Assembly: GCA_963834875.1 (NCBI GenBank)
Contig: CAWIDG010000027.1
Span: 62,001 to 126,000, forward strand
Direction of reading: 5' to 3'
Origin: DATAGF01 sp963834875
Lineage (GTDB): Bacteria; Actinomycetota; Thermoleophilia; Miltoncostaeales; Miltoncostaeaceae
Length of the DNA: 64,000 nt
The translations under genes were made by a program, and so were the position numbers. The notes beneath the pieces were generated by a model. The model had not been told where the DNA came from, did no database searches, and was given only the letters and a program-made list of their open reading frames with translations. Below, piece by piece: positions 48,159 to 59,088 of the stretch. Position 1 is the stretch's first letter. Every line of letters starts with the position of its first letter.

Positions 48159-49509
48159 GGTCGGCGGAGCCAGGCAATCGGATGACCGCGATCGGCCCCC
48201 TGATCGAGGCCTCCCCGCCGTGCGCTCGCGCGATCGCCCGGACGATGGCCAGGCCCAGCCCGGCGCCCTTGCCGTCGGCGGAGGACCCACGGGAGAAGCG
48301 CTCGAACGCCGTCTCGGCCTCCTCGGCCGGCACGCCGGCGCCGCCGTCCGCGACCGTCAGCTCGACGGCGCCGTTGGCGCGGCGGGCCCGCACGACCACG
48401 GGCCCGGCACCATGGCGGAGGGCATTGTCGACGAGGTTCGCCACGGCCTGCTCGATGCGCAGGCGGTCGGCCTGGACGACGGCCTCGGGGTCGGCGGCGA
48501 CCTCGATCGAGCGCCCCTCCTCGGCGGCGCGCGCGGCGAAGCGGGCGGCCACGACCTGCAGGACCTCCTCCGCCTCCAGGCGCTCCCGGTGGATGGGCAT
48601 GCGCCCGTCGTCGATGCGGGCCAGGACCAGCAGGTCGTCCGCGAGGCGCGCGAGGCGCTCGGTCTCCTCGCGGGCCGACGTCAGCGCGTCGCGCAGCTCC
48701 GGCGCGGAGCGGTCGCCCGCCAGGGCGAGCTCGATCTCCGCCTTCAGGATGGCGACCGGCGTGCGCAGCTCGTGCCCGGCGTCGGCGACGAACGCCCGCT
48801 CCCGCTCGAGCGCCGCGTCGATGCGCTCGAGCATGCCGTTGAGGGTCTCGCCGAGCCGGCGCAGCTCGTCGCGCGCCTCGGGCAGCGGGAGCCGCTCCCC
48901 GGAGCGCGCCCCCGAGATCTCGGCCGCCCGGGCACGCATCGCCTCGACGGGCCGCAGGGCCGTCGAGGCGAGCAGATAGCCCAGGAGCGACGCCGCCAGG
49001 AGCGCGATCGGCCCCGCCACCAGCAGCAGCCCGGTGAGCCCGGCGACGGCCTCGTCGCGGTCCTCGAGCGACGAGCCGACGACGACGACGCGCCCGTCGT
49101 CGCCGGCCGGGCGGGCGAGCAGGCGCACGGGCCCGTCGGCGCCGGGCGCGGTGTCGCGCTCGACCCTCAGGGACCCGGCGGCGGCGCGCCGCAGCTCGCC
49201 GGCGTCGAGGAGCGGGGCGTCGAGGAGGGGCGACGACGCGTCGATCACGCCCCCGCGCCGGTCGAGCACCTGGGCGAAGCCCTCCTCGACCTCCGAGAGC
49301 CGGCGCTCGGCCGGGCCGGCGAGGCTCCCGCCGCCCTGTCCCACCAGCGCGGCCAGCTCGTCGGCCCGGGCGCCGAGCGAGGTGTCGATGCTCTCGTCGA
49401 GCTCGCTCTGGAGGCTGAGGCGCAGGAAGACCCCGACGACGACGAGCACGAGCGCCATGGCGAGCGCGAAGGCCAGCGTGAGCCGCCAGCGGACCGGCAG
49501 CCGGCGCAT
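48133..49509 (-). CDS. Two-component sensor histidine kinase
   Basis: 458 aa, intact. Two membrane helices (about residues 10-30 and 150-172) bound an extracellular sensor domain of about 120 residues; then HAMP, the H-box ADAGHELRTPVAILKAEIEL, the N-box EQAVANLVDNALRHGAG, G1 VADGGAGVP and G2 GKGAGLGLAIVRAIARAHGG. Phosphorylates the response regulator encoded just upstream. The ATG overlaps that gene's TGA (TGATG). The final codons lie in repeat R2. The stimulus is unknown. Confidence 0.93.
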   Translation of the reverse strand: MRRLPVRWRLTLAFALAMALVLVVVGVFLRLSLQSELDESIDTSLGARADELAALVGQGGGSLAGPAERRLSEVEEGFAQVLDRRGGVIDASSPLLDAPLLDAGELRRAAAGSLRVERDTAPGADGPVRLLARPAGDDGRVVVVGSSLEDRDEAVAGLTGLLLVAGPIALLAASLLGYLLASTALRPVEAMRARAAEISGARSGERLPLPEARDELRRLGETLNGMLERIDAALERERAFVADAGHELRTPVAILKAEIELALAGDRSAPELRDALTSAREETERLARLADDLLVLARIDDGRMPIHRERLEAEEVLQVVAARFAARAAEEGRSIEVAADPEAVVQADRLRIEQAVANLVDNALRHGAGPVVVRARRANGAVELTVADGGAGVPAEEAETAFERFSRGSSADGKGAGLGLAIVRAIARAHGGEASIRGPIAVIRLPGSADQEPEGTEA

Positions 49510-50180
49510 CAGGGGGCGCGGAGGCGGTAGCCGCTGCCGCGAACGGTCTCGATGTCGTGGCGGCCGAACGGCCGGTCGACCTTCTGGCGCAGGTAGCCGA
49601 TGTAGACGGCGACGACGTTCGAGCGGTTCTCGTACGCGCTGTCCCAGCCGGCCTCGAGCAGGGCGAGCCGGCTCAGCACCTCGCCGGGGCGGCGCATGAA
49701 GGCCTCGAGCAGCGCGAGCTCGGTCGCCGACAGGACGATCTCCACGTCGCCGCGCCACACCCGCCGCTCGGCCGGGTCGAGGCGCAGATCGCCCACCTGC
49801 AGCACCGCCGGCCGCTCCCGGGGGCCCCGGCGGGCCAGCGCCCGCAGGCGGGCGGCCAGCTCGGCGAGCTCGAACGGCTTGACCAGGTAGTCGTCGGCGC
49901 CGCCGTCGAGGCCGGCGACCCGGTCCTCGACCTCCCCGCGCGCCGTGAGCATCAGCACCGGCGACCAGACGCCCGCCTCGCGCAGGCGCCGACAGGTCTC
50001 CAAGCCGTCGATGCCCGGCAGCATCACGTCGAGTGAGATCGCGTCGTACGCCGTGGCGCCGGCCATCCAGACGGCGTCCTCCCCGCGGGCGACGACGTCG
50101 GCGACGACCCCCTGCTCGGCCAGGCCGCGCCGCAGCAGGCCCGCCATCTTGGGCTCGTCCTCGACGATCAGCACCCGCAC
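49509..50180 (-). CDS. OmpR/PhoB-family response regulator
   Basis: 223 aa, intact. Receiver domain with acidic pocket (LIVEDEPKMAG), phospho-acceptor Asp in DAISLDVMLPGIDG and switch lysine in DDYLVKPFELAEL; C-terminal winged helix (SATELALLEAFMRRPGEVLS; NVVAVYIGYLRQKVDRPFG). GTG at 50178-50180 is chosen because GGAGGTG lies just upstream and VRVLIVEDE is the family start. Divergent from the PepSY gene; phased repeats in the gap are a plausible binding site. Confidence 0.95.
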   Translation of the reverse strand: MRVLIVEDEPKMAGLLRRGLAEQGVVADVVARGEDAVWMAGATAYDAISLDVMLPGIDGLETCRRLREAGVWSPVLMLTARGEVEDRVAGLDGGADDYLVKPFELAELAARLRALARRGPRERPAVLQVGDLRLDPAERRVWRGDVEIVLSATELALLEAFMRRPGEVLSRLALLEAGWDSAYENRSNVVAVYIGYLRQKVDRPFGRHDIETVRGSGYRLRAP

Positions 50181-50227
50181 GGCCACCTCCGCCCGTCGCC
50201 GGCGGCCCGAGGATGGCGCATCCCGGA

Positions 50228-50266
50228 TGAGACCACGGTGAGACGAGCCTCTCACCTCCCTCTCAC
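50228..50266. promoter_or_regulatory. Four half-sites at 11-bp spacing, putative response-regulator operator
   Basis: TGAGAC at 50228 and 50239 and the inverted TCTCAC at 50250 and 50261 are all exactly 11 bp apart. OmpR-family regulators bind tandem half-sites about one helical turn apart. The array lies between the divergent regulator and PepSY genes, so autoregulation and control of the PepSY gene are likely. Confidence 0.6.
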
Positions 50267-50333
50267 GCTGTCCCGCTTTCATCGTCCACAGCGGGCCGGG
50301 ACCGGCCCGGCACTTCGACGCGAAGGAGACGAG

Positions 50334-50667
50334 ATGGCGATGGACAGACGGACCCGGCTCGGGATCGGGGGCGCCGCGGCGGTGCTGGTGATCGGCGTGG
50401 GGTCGTTCCTCGGCATCGCCGCGGCGACCGGAGGGGACGACGACGAGCAGCTCAGCGGCTCGACCCGCGACCGTGCCGTATCGGCCGCGCTCGCGAGCAC
50501 CGGCGGCGGCCAGGTCCTCGAGACCGAGGCCGGAGACGACGGCGCCGCCTACACGGTCGAGGTCGAGACGCCCGACGGCTCGGTGGTCGAGGTGCAGCTC
50601 GACGCCGACTTCACGGTGACCGGCGCGGTCGCCGACGACGACGCGCGGCGGGGAGGACGACGACTGA
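50334..50667 (+). CDS. PepSY-domain lipid-anchored or secreted protein, frame broken at end
   Basis: About 110 aa. An N-terminal membrane or signal segment (IGGAAAVLVIGVGSFLGIAA) is followed by one PepSY repeat (RDRAVSAALASTGGGQVLET; YTVEVETPDGSVVEVQLDAD). ATG at 50334 with AAGGAG upstream. One extra G near 50650 in a G run breaks the frame; repair adds a short acidic end and a TGA at 50665-50667. PepSY proteins beside two-component systems are common in actinobacteria and may modulate the sensor or a protease. Divergent from the regulator. Confidence 0.8.
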
Positions 50668-50704
50668 CCGGACCGCGGGCGGCGGGTGTGCGAAGCTCGC
50701 GGCC

Positions 50705-52331
50705 GTGCGACCCGTCTACGTCACCGGGCACCGCAACCCCGACCTCGACTCGATCGCCTCGGCGATCGGCTACGCCGAGCTGAAGGGGCGCCTCGACACC
50801 GGCGGGCGCTACGTCGCCGTCCGCCTGGGCGAGGTCAACGCGCAGACGCGCTGGGCGCTCGAGCGCAGCGGCGCGCCGGAGCCGGAGCTCCTGCCGCACG
50901 TCCGCCTGCGCGCGCGCGACGTGATGCGGCCGGAGTGCCCGCGCGCGGACCAGGGGGCCTCGCTGCGCGACGTGGGCCTCGTGATGGCGGGCGGTGATGC
51001 CGACCTCGTCGCCATCACCGACGACGGCGGCGCGGTCGTCGGCATGATCACCGCGCGCGATCTCGCCCGCCGCTACATCAAGGAGTCGGGCGAGCCCTCC
51101 AGCTTCGCCGACCGCCCGGTCTCGGCCGACCTCATCGTCAACGTCCTCGAGGGCGAGATGCTCCTGCGCCCGGAGCGGCGCCTGAACGGGCGGCTGTGGG
51201 CGGTGACCGTGGACGCGGCGAGCATGGGCGGGACGATGGGGCCCAACGACATCGTCGTGATCGGCGACCGCGCCGACGCGCAGCGGCGGGCCGTCGAGAT
51301 CGGGGTGGCCCTCCTGGTGACGACGTACAGCTCGCGCCCCGACCCCGAGGTGATCGACCTCGCCCGCGGCGGCGGCACCGGCATCATCCTCTCCCCCCTC
51401 GACTCGTACGTCACCGGCCGCCTCGTCTCGCAGTCGGTGCCGGCCCGCGAGGTGATGGGCCGGGATCCCCTCACGGCCGACCCCGACGACCTGCTGTCGG
51501 ACATCGCCAACCGGGTCAAGGACGTCAACTACAGCGCCGCGATCGTGGTCGACGAGTCCGGGGTCCCGGCGGGCCTGGTGACCCGCGCCGAGCTGGTGAA
51601 CCCGCTCCCGCGCCGGGTCCTGCTCGTGGACCACGGGGAGCAGAGCCAGAGCGTGCCCGGCGTCGAACGACGCCCACATCGTGGAGATCCTCGACCACCA
51701 CCACATCGGCTCGATCGAGACGCGCTTCCCGGTGTCGGCGACCTTCGACCCGGTGGGCAGCACCGCGACGCTCGTCGTGGAGCGCTTCCGCACGGCGGGC
51801 CGCGAGCCCCAGCGCTCCACCGCCACGCTGCTGCTGGCCGCGATCCTCTCCGACACGGTGATCCTGAGCTCGCCGACGACGACCGAGCGCGACCACCGGG
51901 TCGTCGAGTACCTGGAGGAGCTCCTCCGGATCGACGCGCGGGCGTTCGGCTCCGAGATGTTCGAGGCCTCGTCGGACGTCGGCGACGTGCCCGCCGCCGA
52001 CATCATCCGGCGCGACGTGAAGGACTACGAGGTGCAGCCCGGCACGACGGTCAGCATCGCCCAGATCGAGACCGTCGGCCGCAGCCTGGCGGCCCGCCAC
52101 CGAGAGCTGCTGGAGGCCATGGAGGCCGCCCGGGAGCGGTCCGGCCAGGCCGTGTTCGCCCTCATGCTCACGGACATCGCGCGAGGAGGCACCGAGCTCC
52201 TCGTCGCTGGCGACCGGACGTCGCTCGAGCGGGCGTTCGGCGCCGAGGCCACGGACGGCGTCATGGACCTGCCCGGCGTGATGAGCCGCAAGAAGCAGGT
52301 CGTGCCGAGGGTCCTGGCCGCCTTCTCCTAG
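50705..52331 (+). CDS. CBS/DRTGG-containing family II inorganic pyrophosphatase, frame broken once
   Basis: Mn-dependent pyrophosphatase with a regulatory insert, about 541 aa. DHH domain start VYVTGHRNPDLDSIASAIGY, then a CBS motif, a DRTGG domain (residues about 150-240), a second CBS motif, then LDHHHIGSIETRFPVSATFD (DHH signature) and the DHHA2 domain. In this subclass adenine nucleotides bound to CBS regulate activity. GTG at 50705. The break at about 51665 is GTCGACGACG read as GTCGAACGACG; repair gives VPGVDDAHIVEILDHH. It runs convergently into the secreted-protein gene. Confidence 0.88.
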
Positions 52332-52357
52332 GTGCCCTCGGCGGCGGCCGTGGCCCG

Positions 52358-53155
52358 TCAGCGGATCAGAATCGGCGGCGGCGGGTCGGGAGGCGGACAA
52401 TCGAGCTTGGTGCTCATCCATTCCCTGCCGGGCCTGAGCACGCCGAGCCGCTGTCTCAGGACGAACGCGACCTTGGTGTAGAACACGGCGGGTTCCCCGT
52501 GGCCGGCCAGCCTCGCGTTTGGGCAGTAGCCCGGCCGAGTCAGCTCCACCCTGAGGCGCGTTCCGTTGTCGCTGCAGCCGCCCGCGCAGGGAATGAGCGA
52601 CTTGAAGCTGCCGAGACCGACGGCCTTCCGTCCGCCGAACTGCGTCCAGCGCACGCCGCGGGCTGCGCCGGCGATGCGGATCCGAACCTCCCGTGGGCGC
52701 ACCTTGAAGCTCTTCGCGCCCGGCCCGTCGCGGTTGCGGTGCAGGACGCCGACCCGCTGCTTGAAGCCGACCTCGACGTCGAAGTCGGCGGACCAGGATC
52801 GATTCGCCGGCGGGGTGTCGTCCGCGTTGGGGTCGCAGACGCGCTCTCCGTCTGCGACGGCGGTGAAGGTGACCGCGTTGCCCTGGACGGACACGCCGGT
52901 GAGTTGCGCGTCGAGATTCGCACTCCTGGCGCCGACAGACGGCCGCCGGACCCGAACGTCGAGCACCCCCGCCGGCAGCGTCACCGTCGCGGACGCCGGC
53001 ACGCCGCAACCGACGCCCTCGATGCCGATCTCATCGGAGACGGGCAGCGGGGCGACGATGGAGTTGCGCGGCGTGAGCGCCGACTCCGCAGCACCTGACG
53101 GCCAGACCGCCACGGTGGCCAGTGCCAGGGCTGCTGCTGCGCTCAGACGACGCAT
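52358..53155 (-). CDS. Secreted hypothetical protein
   Basis: 265 aa, intact. A cleavable signal (MRRLSAAAALALATVAVWPS) leads to a mature domain dominated by beta-strand-like stretches and about six cysteines (GVGCGVP, RVCDPNAD, IPCAGGCSDNG, GYCPNARL, KLDCPPP), suggesting disulfides. The C-terminus is Pro-rich. No family recognised. Base composition is lower in G+C than its neighbours (about 67 % in one 60-base line counted), so it may be a recent arrival. It stands alone between the pyrophosphatase and the atp operon. Confidence 0.75.
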   Translation of the reverse strand: MRRLSAAAALALATVAVWPSGAAESALTPRNSIVAPLPVSDEIGIEGVGCGVPASATVTLPAGVLDVRVRRPSVGARSANLDAQLTGVSVQGNAVTFTAVADGERVCDPNADDTPPANRSWSADFDVEVGFKQRVGVLHRNRDGPGAKSFKVRPREVRIRIAGAARGVRWTQFGGRKAVGLGSFKSLIPCAGGCSDNGTRLRVELTRPGYCPNARLAGHGEPAVFYTKVAFVLRQRLGVLRPGREWMSTKLDCPPPDPPPPILIR

Positions 53156-53260
53156 GGCCGGACGATCAGCGTAACCCGGGCGGCGGGGGCGTGACCAGGA
53201 CGAGCTGAGCGAGGACTGGAGCGGCCGCGGCGCTCTCGGCGGCGCCCCCGCCCCGCGGGG

Positions 53261-53692
53261 CTAGCGGTCGGCCACCCTCAGGCGGTTCTCGGCGCGTCGG
53301 AGGGCGCTCTCGGCGGCGGTCCGGGCGACGTCGTCGTCGGCCTCGGCGAGGGCGGCCTGGGCCCGCTCGAGCGCCTCCTGGGCGCGGGCGCGGTCGATCT
53401 CGCCGGCCAGCTCGGCCTGCTCCACCAGCACCAGCACCTGGTCCTCCTCCACCGACACGTAGCCCTCGGTGGTCGCGTAGACCAGCTCGCTGTCGTCGAG
53501 CAGCTTGATCCGGGTCTCGCCCATCCGGAGGAACGCGATGAAGGGCGTGTGGCGCGGCAGGATCCCGACCTCGCCCATGACGCTCGGGGCGATGACCATG
53601 TAGGCGAGGTCGTCGAAGACGGCGCCCTCCGGCGTGAGGAGCCGGACGCCGAGGCGCTTGCGCTCCTGTCCCGGGACGGTGCCGGTGCTCAC
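53261..53692 (-). CDS. atpC: ATP synthase F1 epsilon subunit
   Basis: 143 aa, intact. N-terminal beta-sandwich (LGVRLLTPEGAVFDDLAYMV; GEVGILPRHTPFIAFLRMGE) and a C-terminal two-helix domain (ARAQEALERAQAALAEADDD) that can inhibit ATP hydrolysis. GTG at 53690-53692 overlaps the atpD TGA (GTGA). Last gene of the operon. Confidence 0.95.
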   Translation of the reverse strand: MSTGTVPGQERKRLGVRLLTPEGAVFDDLAYMVIAPSVMGEVGILPRHTPFIAFLRMGETRIKLLDDSELVYATTEGYVSVEEDQVLVLVEQAELAGEIDRARAQEALERAQAALAEADDDVARTAAESALRRAENRLRVADR

Positions 53693-55106
53693 CGGTTCTG
53701 CAGCTCCGTGGCCTTCTCGACGGCCTCGTCGATTCCGCCGACCATGTAGAAGGCGTCCTCCGGCAGCTCGTCGTGGCGGCCCTCGACGATCTCCTTGAAG
53801 CCGCGCACGGTCTCGGACAGGGGCACGTACTTGCCGGGCCGGCCGGTGAAGGCCTCGGCCACGTTGAACGGCTGTGAGAGGAAGCGCTCGATGCGGCGCG
53901 CGCGCGCCACGGCGAGCTTCTGCTCGTCCGGTGAGCTCGTCCACCCCGAGGATCGCGATGATGTCCTGGAGGTCGCGGTAGGTCTGCAGGGTCTCCTGCA
54001 CCTGGGTCGTCACCTCGTAGTGCTCGGCGCCCACGCCCTCCACCGACAGGATGCGGCTGGTCGAGCCCAGCGGGTCCACGGCCGGATAGATGCCCTTCTC
54101 CGAGATCGCCCGGTCGAGCACCGTCGTGGCGTCGAGGTGGGCGAAGCTCGCGGCCGGCGCGGGGTCGGTGAGGTCGTCGGCGGGCACGTAGATGGCCTGC
54201 ACCGAGGTGACCGAGCCGTTGCGGGTCGAGGTGATGCGCTCCTGCAGGTCGCCCATCTCGGTCGCGAGCGTCGGCTGGTACCCCACGGCCGAGGGCATCC
54301 GGCCGAGGAGCGCCGACACCTCGGAGCCCGCCTGGACGAAGCGGAAGATGTTGTCGATGAAGAGCAGCACGTCCTGGCCGCCCTCGTCGCGGAAGTACTC
54401 GGCCATCGTCAGCCCGCTCAGGCCCACGCGCAGGCGGGCCCCCGGGGGCTCGTTCATCTGGCCGTAGACCAGCGCCGTCTTGTCGATGACGCCGCTCTCC
54501 TTCATCTCGAGCCAGAGGTCGTTGCCCTCGCGCGTGCGCTCGCCCACGCCGGCGAACACCGACAAACCGCCGTGCTCCTGGGCGATGTTGTGGATGAGCT
54601 CCTGGATGAGCACGGTCTTGCCGACGCCGGCGCCGCCGAAGAGGCCCACCTTGCCGCCCTTCACGTAGGGCGCGAGCAGGTCGACGACCTTGATGCCGGT
54701 CTCGAAGATCTCCTCGGAGGGGTCGAGCTGGTCGAAGGACGGCGCCTGCGCGGTGGATGGGCCAGCGCTCCGTCGCCGTGACCTCGCCGCCCTCGTCGAT
54801 CGTGTCGCCCAGCACGTTGAAGATCCGGCCGAGCGTGGCCTCGCCCACGGGCACCGAGATCGGCGCGCCGGTGTCGGTGACCGTCGTGCCGCGCGCGAGG
54901 CCGTCCGTGGTGTCGAACGCCACGGCGCGGACCCGGTCGTCCCCCAGGTGCTGCTGGACCTCGGCGACCAGCGGCGCGGCGTCGTCGCCGCGGTCGATCT
55001 CGAGCGCGTTGTAGATGGCCGGCAGCTCGCCGCCGGGGAAGCGGACGTCGAGGACCACCCCCTTGATCTCCAGGACCGTGCCGGTGCTGCGGGCGTCGTC
55101 AGCCAT
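53689..55106 (-). CDS. atpD: ATP synthase F1 beta subunit, frame broken twice
   Basis: Catalytic subunit, about 471 aa. Walker A GLFGGAGVGKTVLIQELIHN, DELSEED-like region altered as LGVDELTDEQKLAVARARR, Walker B region DVLLFIDNIFRFVQAGSEVS and SALLGRMPSAVGYQPTLATE are all normal. Breaks: about 54755 (CGCGCAGGCG should be CGCCAGGCG, giving IHRQAPSFDQLDP) and about 53935 (ACCGGACGAG should be ACCGACGAG). ATG at 55104-55106. Essential and highly conserved, so the breaks are almost surely sequence errors. Confidence 0.96.
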
Positions 55107-55130
55107 GTGTCGGTGCGCTCTCCTTGAGGG

Positions 55131-56024
55131 TCATTCGAGGGCGTCCGCGCCGGCCACGACCTCCAGGATCTCCTGGGTGATCGCGGCCTGGCGGGCGCGG
55201 TTCATCGCGAGGGTCAGGTCGTCGATCAGCGTGCCGGCGTTGTCGGTGGCGTTGCGCATGGCGGTCCGCCGGGCCGCGAGCTCGGCGGCGGCGCTCTCCC
55301 GCAGCGCCCGGTAGATGGTGGTGTCGAGGAAGGTCGGCAGGAGCGCGCGCAGGAAGTCCTCGGGCTCGGGCTCGAACAGCGCGAGCCCCTTGCCGAGCTC
55401 GGGCTCCTCCTCCTCGTCCTCCTCCAGCACGACCGAGCGCTCGATCGGCAGGAGCTGCTCGGTCGTCACCCGCTGCTCCAGCACGGACTTGAAGGCGTTG
55501 TAGACGATGACCACGCGGTTGACCTCGTCCGACGTGAAGCGCGAGACCAGGTGCTCGGCGACCTGGCTGGCGTCGGCATACGTCGGCTCCGTCGAGAAGC
55601 CCTGGAACGAGCGGTCGAGGGAGAGGCCCCGGAACCTGATCGTGCCGGTGCCCTTCTTGCCCACGGTCACGTACTCGATCTCGGAGAAGCCCTCGGAGGC
55701 GAGGTCCTGCGCGACGAGGTAGGCGGTCCGGACGATGTTGACGTTGAAGGCGCCGGCCAGCCCCCGGTCGCCCGTGATCGCGACCACGATCGCGGCGCCC
55801 TCGGCGGGGCGCTCCTCGAGCAGGGCCAGGCCCTGCATGCCGCCGCTCTGGCGGGCGGCCTGGGCCATCAGGCGGCGCATGGCCGTGGCGTAGGGGCGCA
55901 GCGACTCGATCGACTCCTGCGCGCGCCGCAGCTTCGCCGACGCCACGAGCTCCATGGCGCGGGTGATCTTGCGCGTGTTGCGGACCGAGTCGATCCGCCG
56001 CTTGATGTCCCTCTGGGTCGCCAA
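55131..56024 (-). CDS. atpG: ATP synthase F1 gamma subunit
   Basis: 297 aa, intact. Central rotor shaft: long N-terminal helix QRDIKRRIDSVRNTRKITRA and C-terminal helix NATDNAGTLIDDLTLAMNRA with ARQAAITQEILEVVAGA. An acidic insert (LEEDEEEEPELGKGLALFEP) in the middle is longer than in E. coli. ATG at 56022-56024, 6 bp after atpA. Confidence 0.95.
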   Translation of the reverse strand: MATQRDIKRRIDSVRNTRKITRAMELVASAKLRRAQESIESLRPYATAMRRLMAQAARQSGGMQGLALLEERPAEGAAIVVAITGDRGLAGAFNVNIVRTAYLVAQDLASEGFSEIEYVTVGKKGTGTIRFRGLSLDRSFQGFSTEPTYADASQVAEHLVSRFTSDEVNRVVIVYNAFKSVLEQRVTTEQLLPIERSVVLEEDEEEEPELGKGLALFEPEPEDFLRALLPTFLDTTIYRALRESAAAELAARRTAMRNATDNAGTLIDDLTLAMNRARQAAITQEILEVVAGADALE

Positions 56025-56030
56025 CGGGCG

Positions 56031-57629
<1,599 letters not shown>

Positions 57630-57672
57630 CTCTTGCGGTCGTCCTCTCTGCTCAGGTCGGGTGCGGCAGGTC

Positions 57673-58227
57673 TCAGGCGGGTGCGACGGCCGCGTTGACC
57701 GGGGCGGCGGTCAGCTCGCGACGCAGCTCCTCGATGCGGTGGCGGACGGAGCCGTTGACCACGACCTCGCCGACGCGCAGCACCAGGCCGCCGATGACGT
57801 CGGGGTTGACCGACTCGGTGAGCTCCACCGTGGCGTTGGTCTTGGCCTGGAGGCTGTCGACGATCCGCCCGCGCAGGTCGTCGGGCAGCGGGACGGCGGT
57901 GACGGCCTCGACCTCGAGCCGGGCCTCGGCGCGGGCCACGCGCTCCCGGAACGCCGCGGCGATCTCGAGATACTCGGCGATGCGGCCGCGCTCCACGAGC
58001 ACCTGCAGGAAGTTGGCGAAGAGCGGATTGGCGTCGGTGGCGATGGCGCCGACCACGGAGCTCTTGGCGCGCGAGTCGATCTCGGGGTTCTCGAGCGCCG
58101 CCTCCAGATCGGAGGACTCGCCGACCGCCGTGGCGAAGGCCTCGACGTCCGCGGCCACCTGCGGCACCGCGTCGGCGTCGAGGGCGGCCTCGTAGAGGGC
58201 CTCGGCGTATGTGGTCGCGACGCTCAC
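57673..58227 (-). CDS. atpH: ATP synthase F1 delta subunit
   Basis: 184 aa, intact. Peripheral-stalk cap joining F1 to the b subunits: VATTYAEALYEAALDADAVP at the N-terminus and the conserved C-terminal GGLVLRVGEVVVNGSVRHRI. ATG/GTG-type start at 58225-58227 overlaps the atpF stop. Confidence 0.93.
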   Translation of the reverse strand: MSVATTYAEALYEAALDADAVPQVAADVEAFATAVGESSDLEAALENPEIDSRAKSSVVGAIATDANPLFANFLQVLVERGRIAEYLEIAAAFRERVARAEARLEVEAVTAVPLPDDLRGRIVDSLQAKTNATVELTESVNPDVIGGLVLRVGEVVVNGSVRHRIEELRRELTAAPVNAAVAPA

Positions 58228-58820
58228 CCGGAGTCGGGCCCGCCGCCGTTGGTCGAGATCGCCGACAGGTCGGCCTCCTCGATCGCCTCCTCGATCAGGC
58301 GGCGGTGGTCGTCGTCGCTCAGCGAGCGGCGCGACACCTTCTCGGCCGCCATGAGCGCGAGGGTGGCCACCTCGTCCCGCAGGCCGCTCGCCGCCGCCCG
58401 GGCCTCGGCGGAGATCTGCGTCTCGGCGTCGGTCAGCAGGCGCTCGCGCTGCGTGTGCGCCTGGGCCAGGATCTCCTGCCCCTGGCGCTCGCCGTCCTTG
58501 CGCGCCTGCTCGCGCAGCGCGTCGGCCTCGCGGCGGGCCTCCGCCAGGCGGGTCTTGTAGTCCTCGAGCAGGGCGGTGGCCTCGTCGCGGCTCCGCTCGG
58601 CCTCCTCGATGCTCTGGGCGATGTCGGCGCGGCGCTTCTCGATCGCCTGGCCCACGGGGCCGAAGACGTACCTCTTCAGGATGAAGAGGGTGATCCCGAA
58701 GATCACCAGCGTCCAGATCATCAGACCCGGGCTGGCCTCCAGGAGCGGGTTGCCGCCGTCGTCGCCGTTCTCGGCCTGGAGCGGCAGGACGTAGGCGGCC
58801 AGTGTCCCCATCAGCTCCAC
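58224..58820 (-). CDS. atpF: ATP synthase F0 b subunit
   Basis: 198 aa, intact. A single N-terminal membrane helix (ASPGLMIWTLVIFGITLFIL) is followed by a long charged coiled coil (about residues 55-180) rich in Arg, Glu and Ala. Peripheral stator. Ends 4 bp into atpH; begins 5 bp after atpE. Confidence 0.93.
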   Translation of the reverse strand: MELMGTLAAYVLPLQAENGDDGGNPLLEASPGLMIWTLVIFGITLFILKRYVFGPVGQAIEKRRADIAQSIEEAERSRDEATALLEDYKTRLAEARREADALREQARKDGERQGQEILAQAHTQRERLLTDAETQISAEARAAASGLRDEVATLALMAAEKVSRRSLSDDDHRRLIEEAIEEADLSAISTNGGGPDSG

Positions 58821-58824
58821 CTGC

Positions 58825-59070
58825 TCAGCCGATGAAGAAGGCGACGAAGCCCATGAGCAGGGCGTAGAAGACGATCGCCTCCGTGAGCGCGAGGCCCAGG
58901 AACATCAGCGACATGATCTCGCCGCGGAGCTCGGGCTGGCGGGCCACGGCCTCCACGGTCTTCCCCATCAGGTAGCCGACACCCGCGCCCGGGCCGATGG
59001 CCCCGAAGCCGGTGGCGAGACCGAGGGCGAGGATCTTTGCTGCATCCTCAACATTGCCTTCAAGCGCCAC
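58825..59070 (-). CDS. atpE: ATP synthase F0 c subunit
   Basis: 81 aa, intact. Two-helix proteolipid of the rotor ring: ATGFGAIGPGAGVGYLMGKT in helix 1, polar loop RQPELRG, and the ion-binding glutamate in LALTEAIVFYALLMGF. Helix 1 lacks the glutamine, and helix 2 the E-S/T pair, typical of Na+ enzymes, so proton coupling is inferred. Confidence 0.95.
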   Translation of the reverse strand: MALEGNVEDAAKILALGLATGFGAIGPGAGVGYLMGKTVEAVARQPELRGEIMSLMFLGLALTEAIVFYALLMGFVAFFIG

Positions 59071-59088
59071 GGAACTCCCTTTCGTTGG

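Noticed and set aside
47967..48290. Longer MFS transporter reaching upstream through repeat R2
   Set aside because: The extra N-terminus is Pro/Arg-rich, overlaps the kinase gene and repeat, and lacks family similarity; GTG at 47966 gives the normal protein start.
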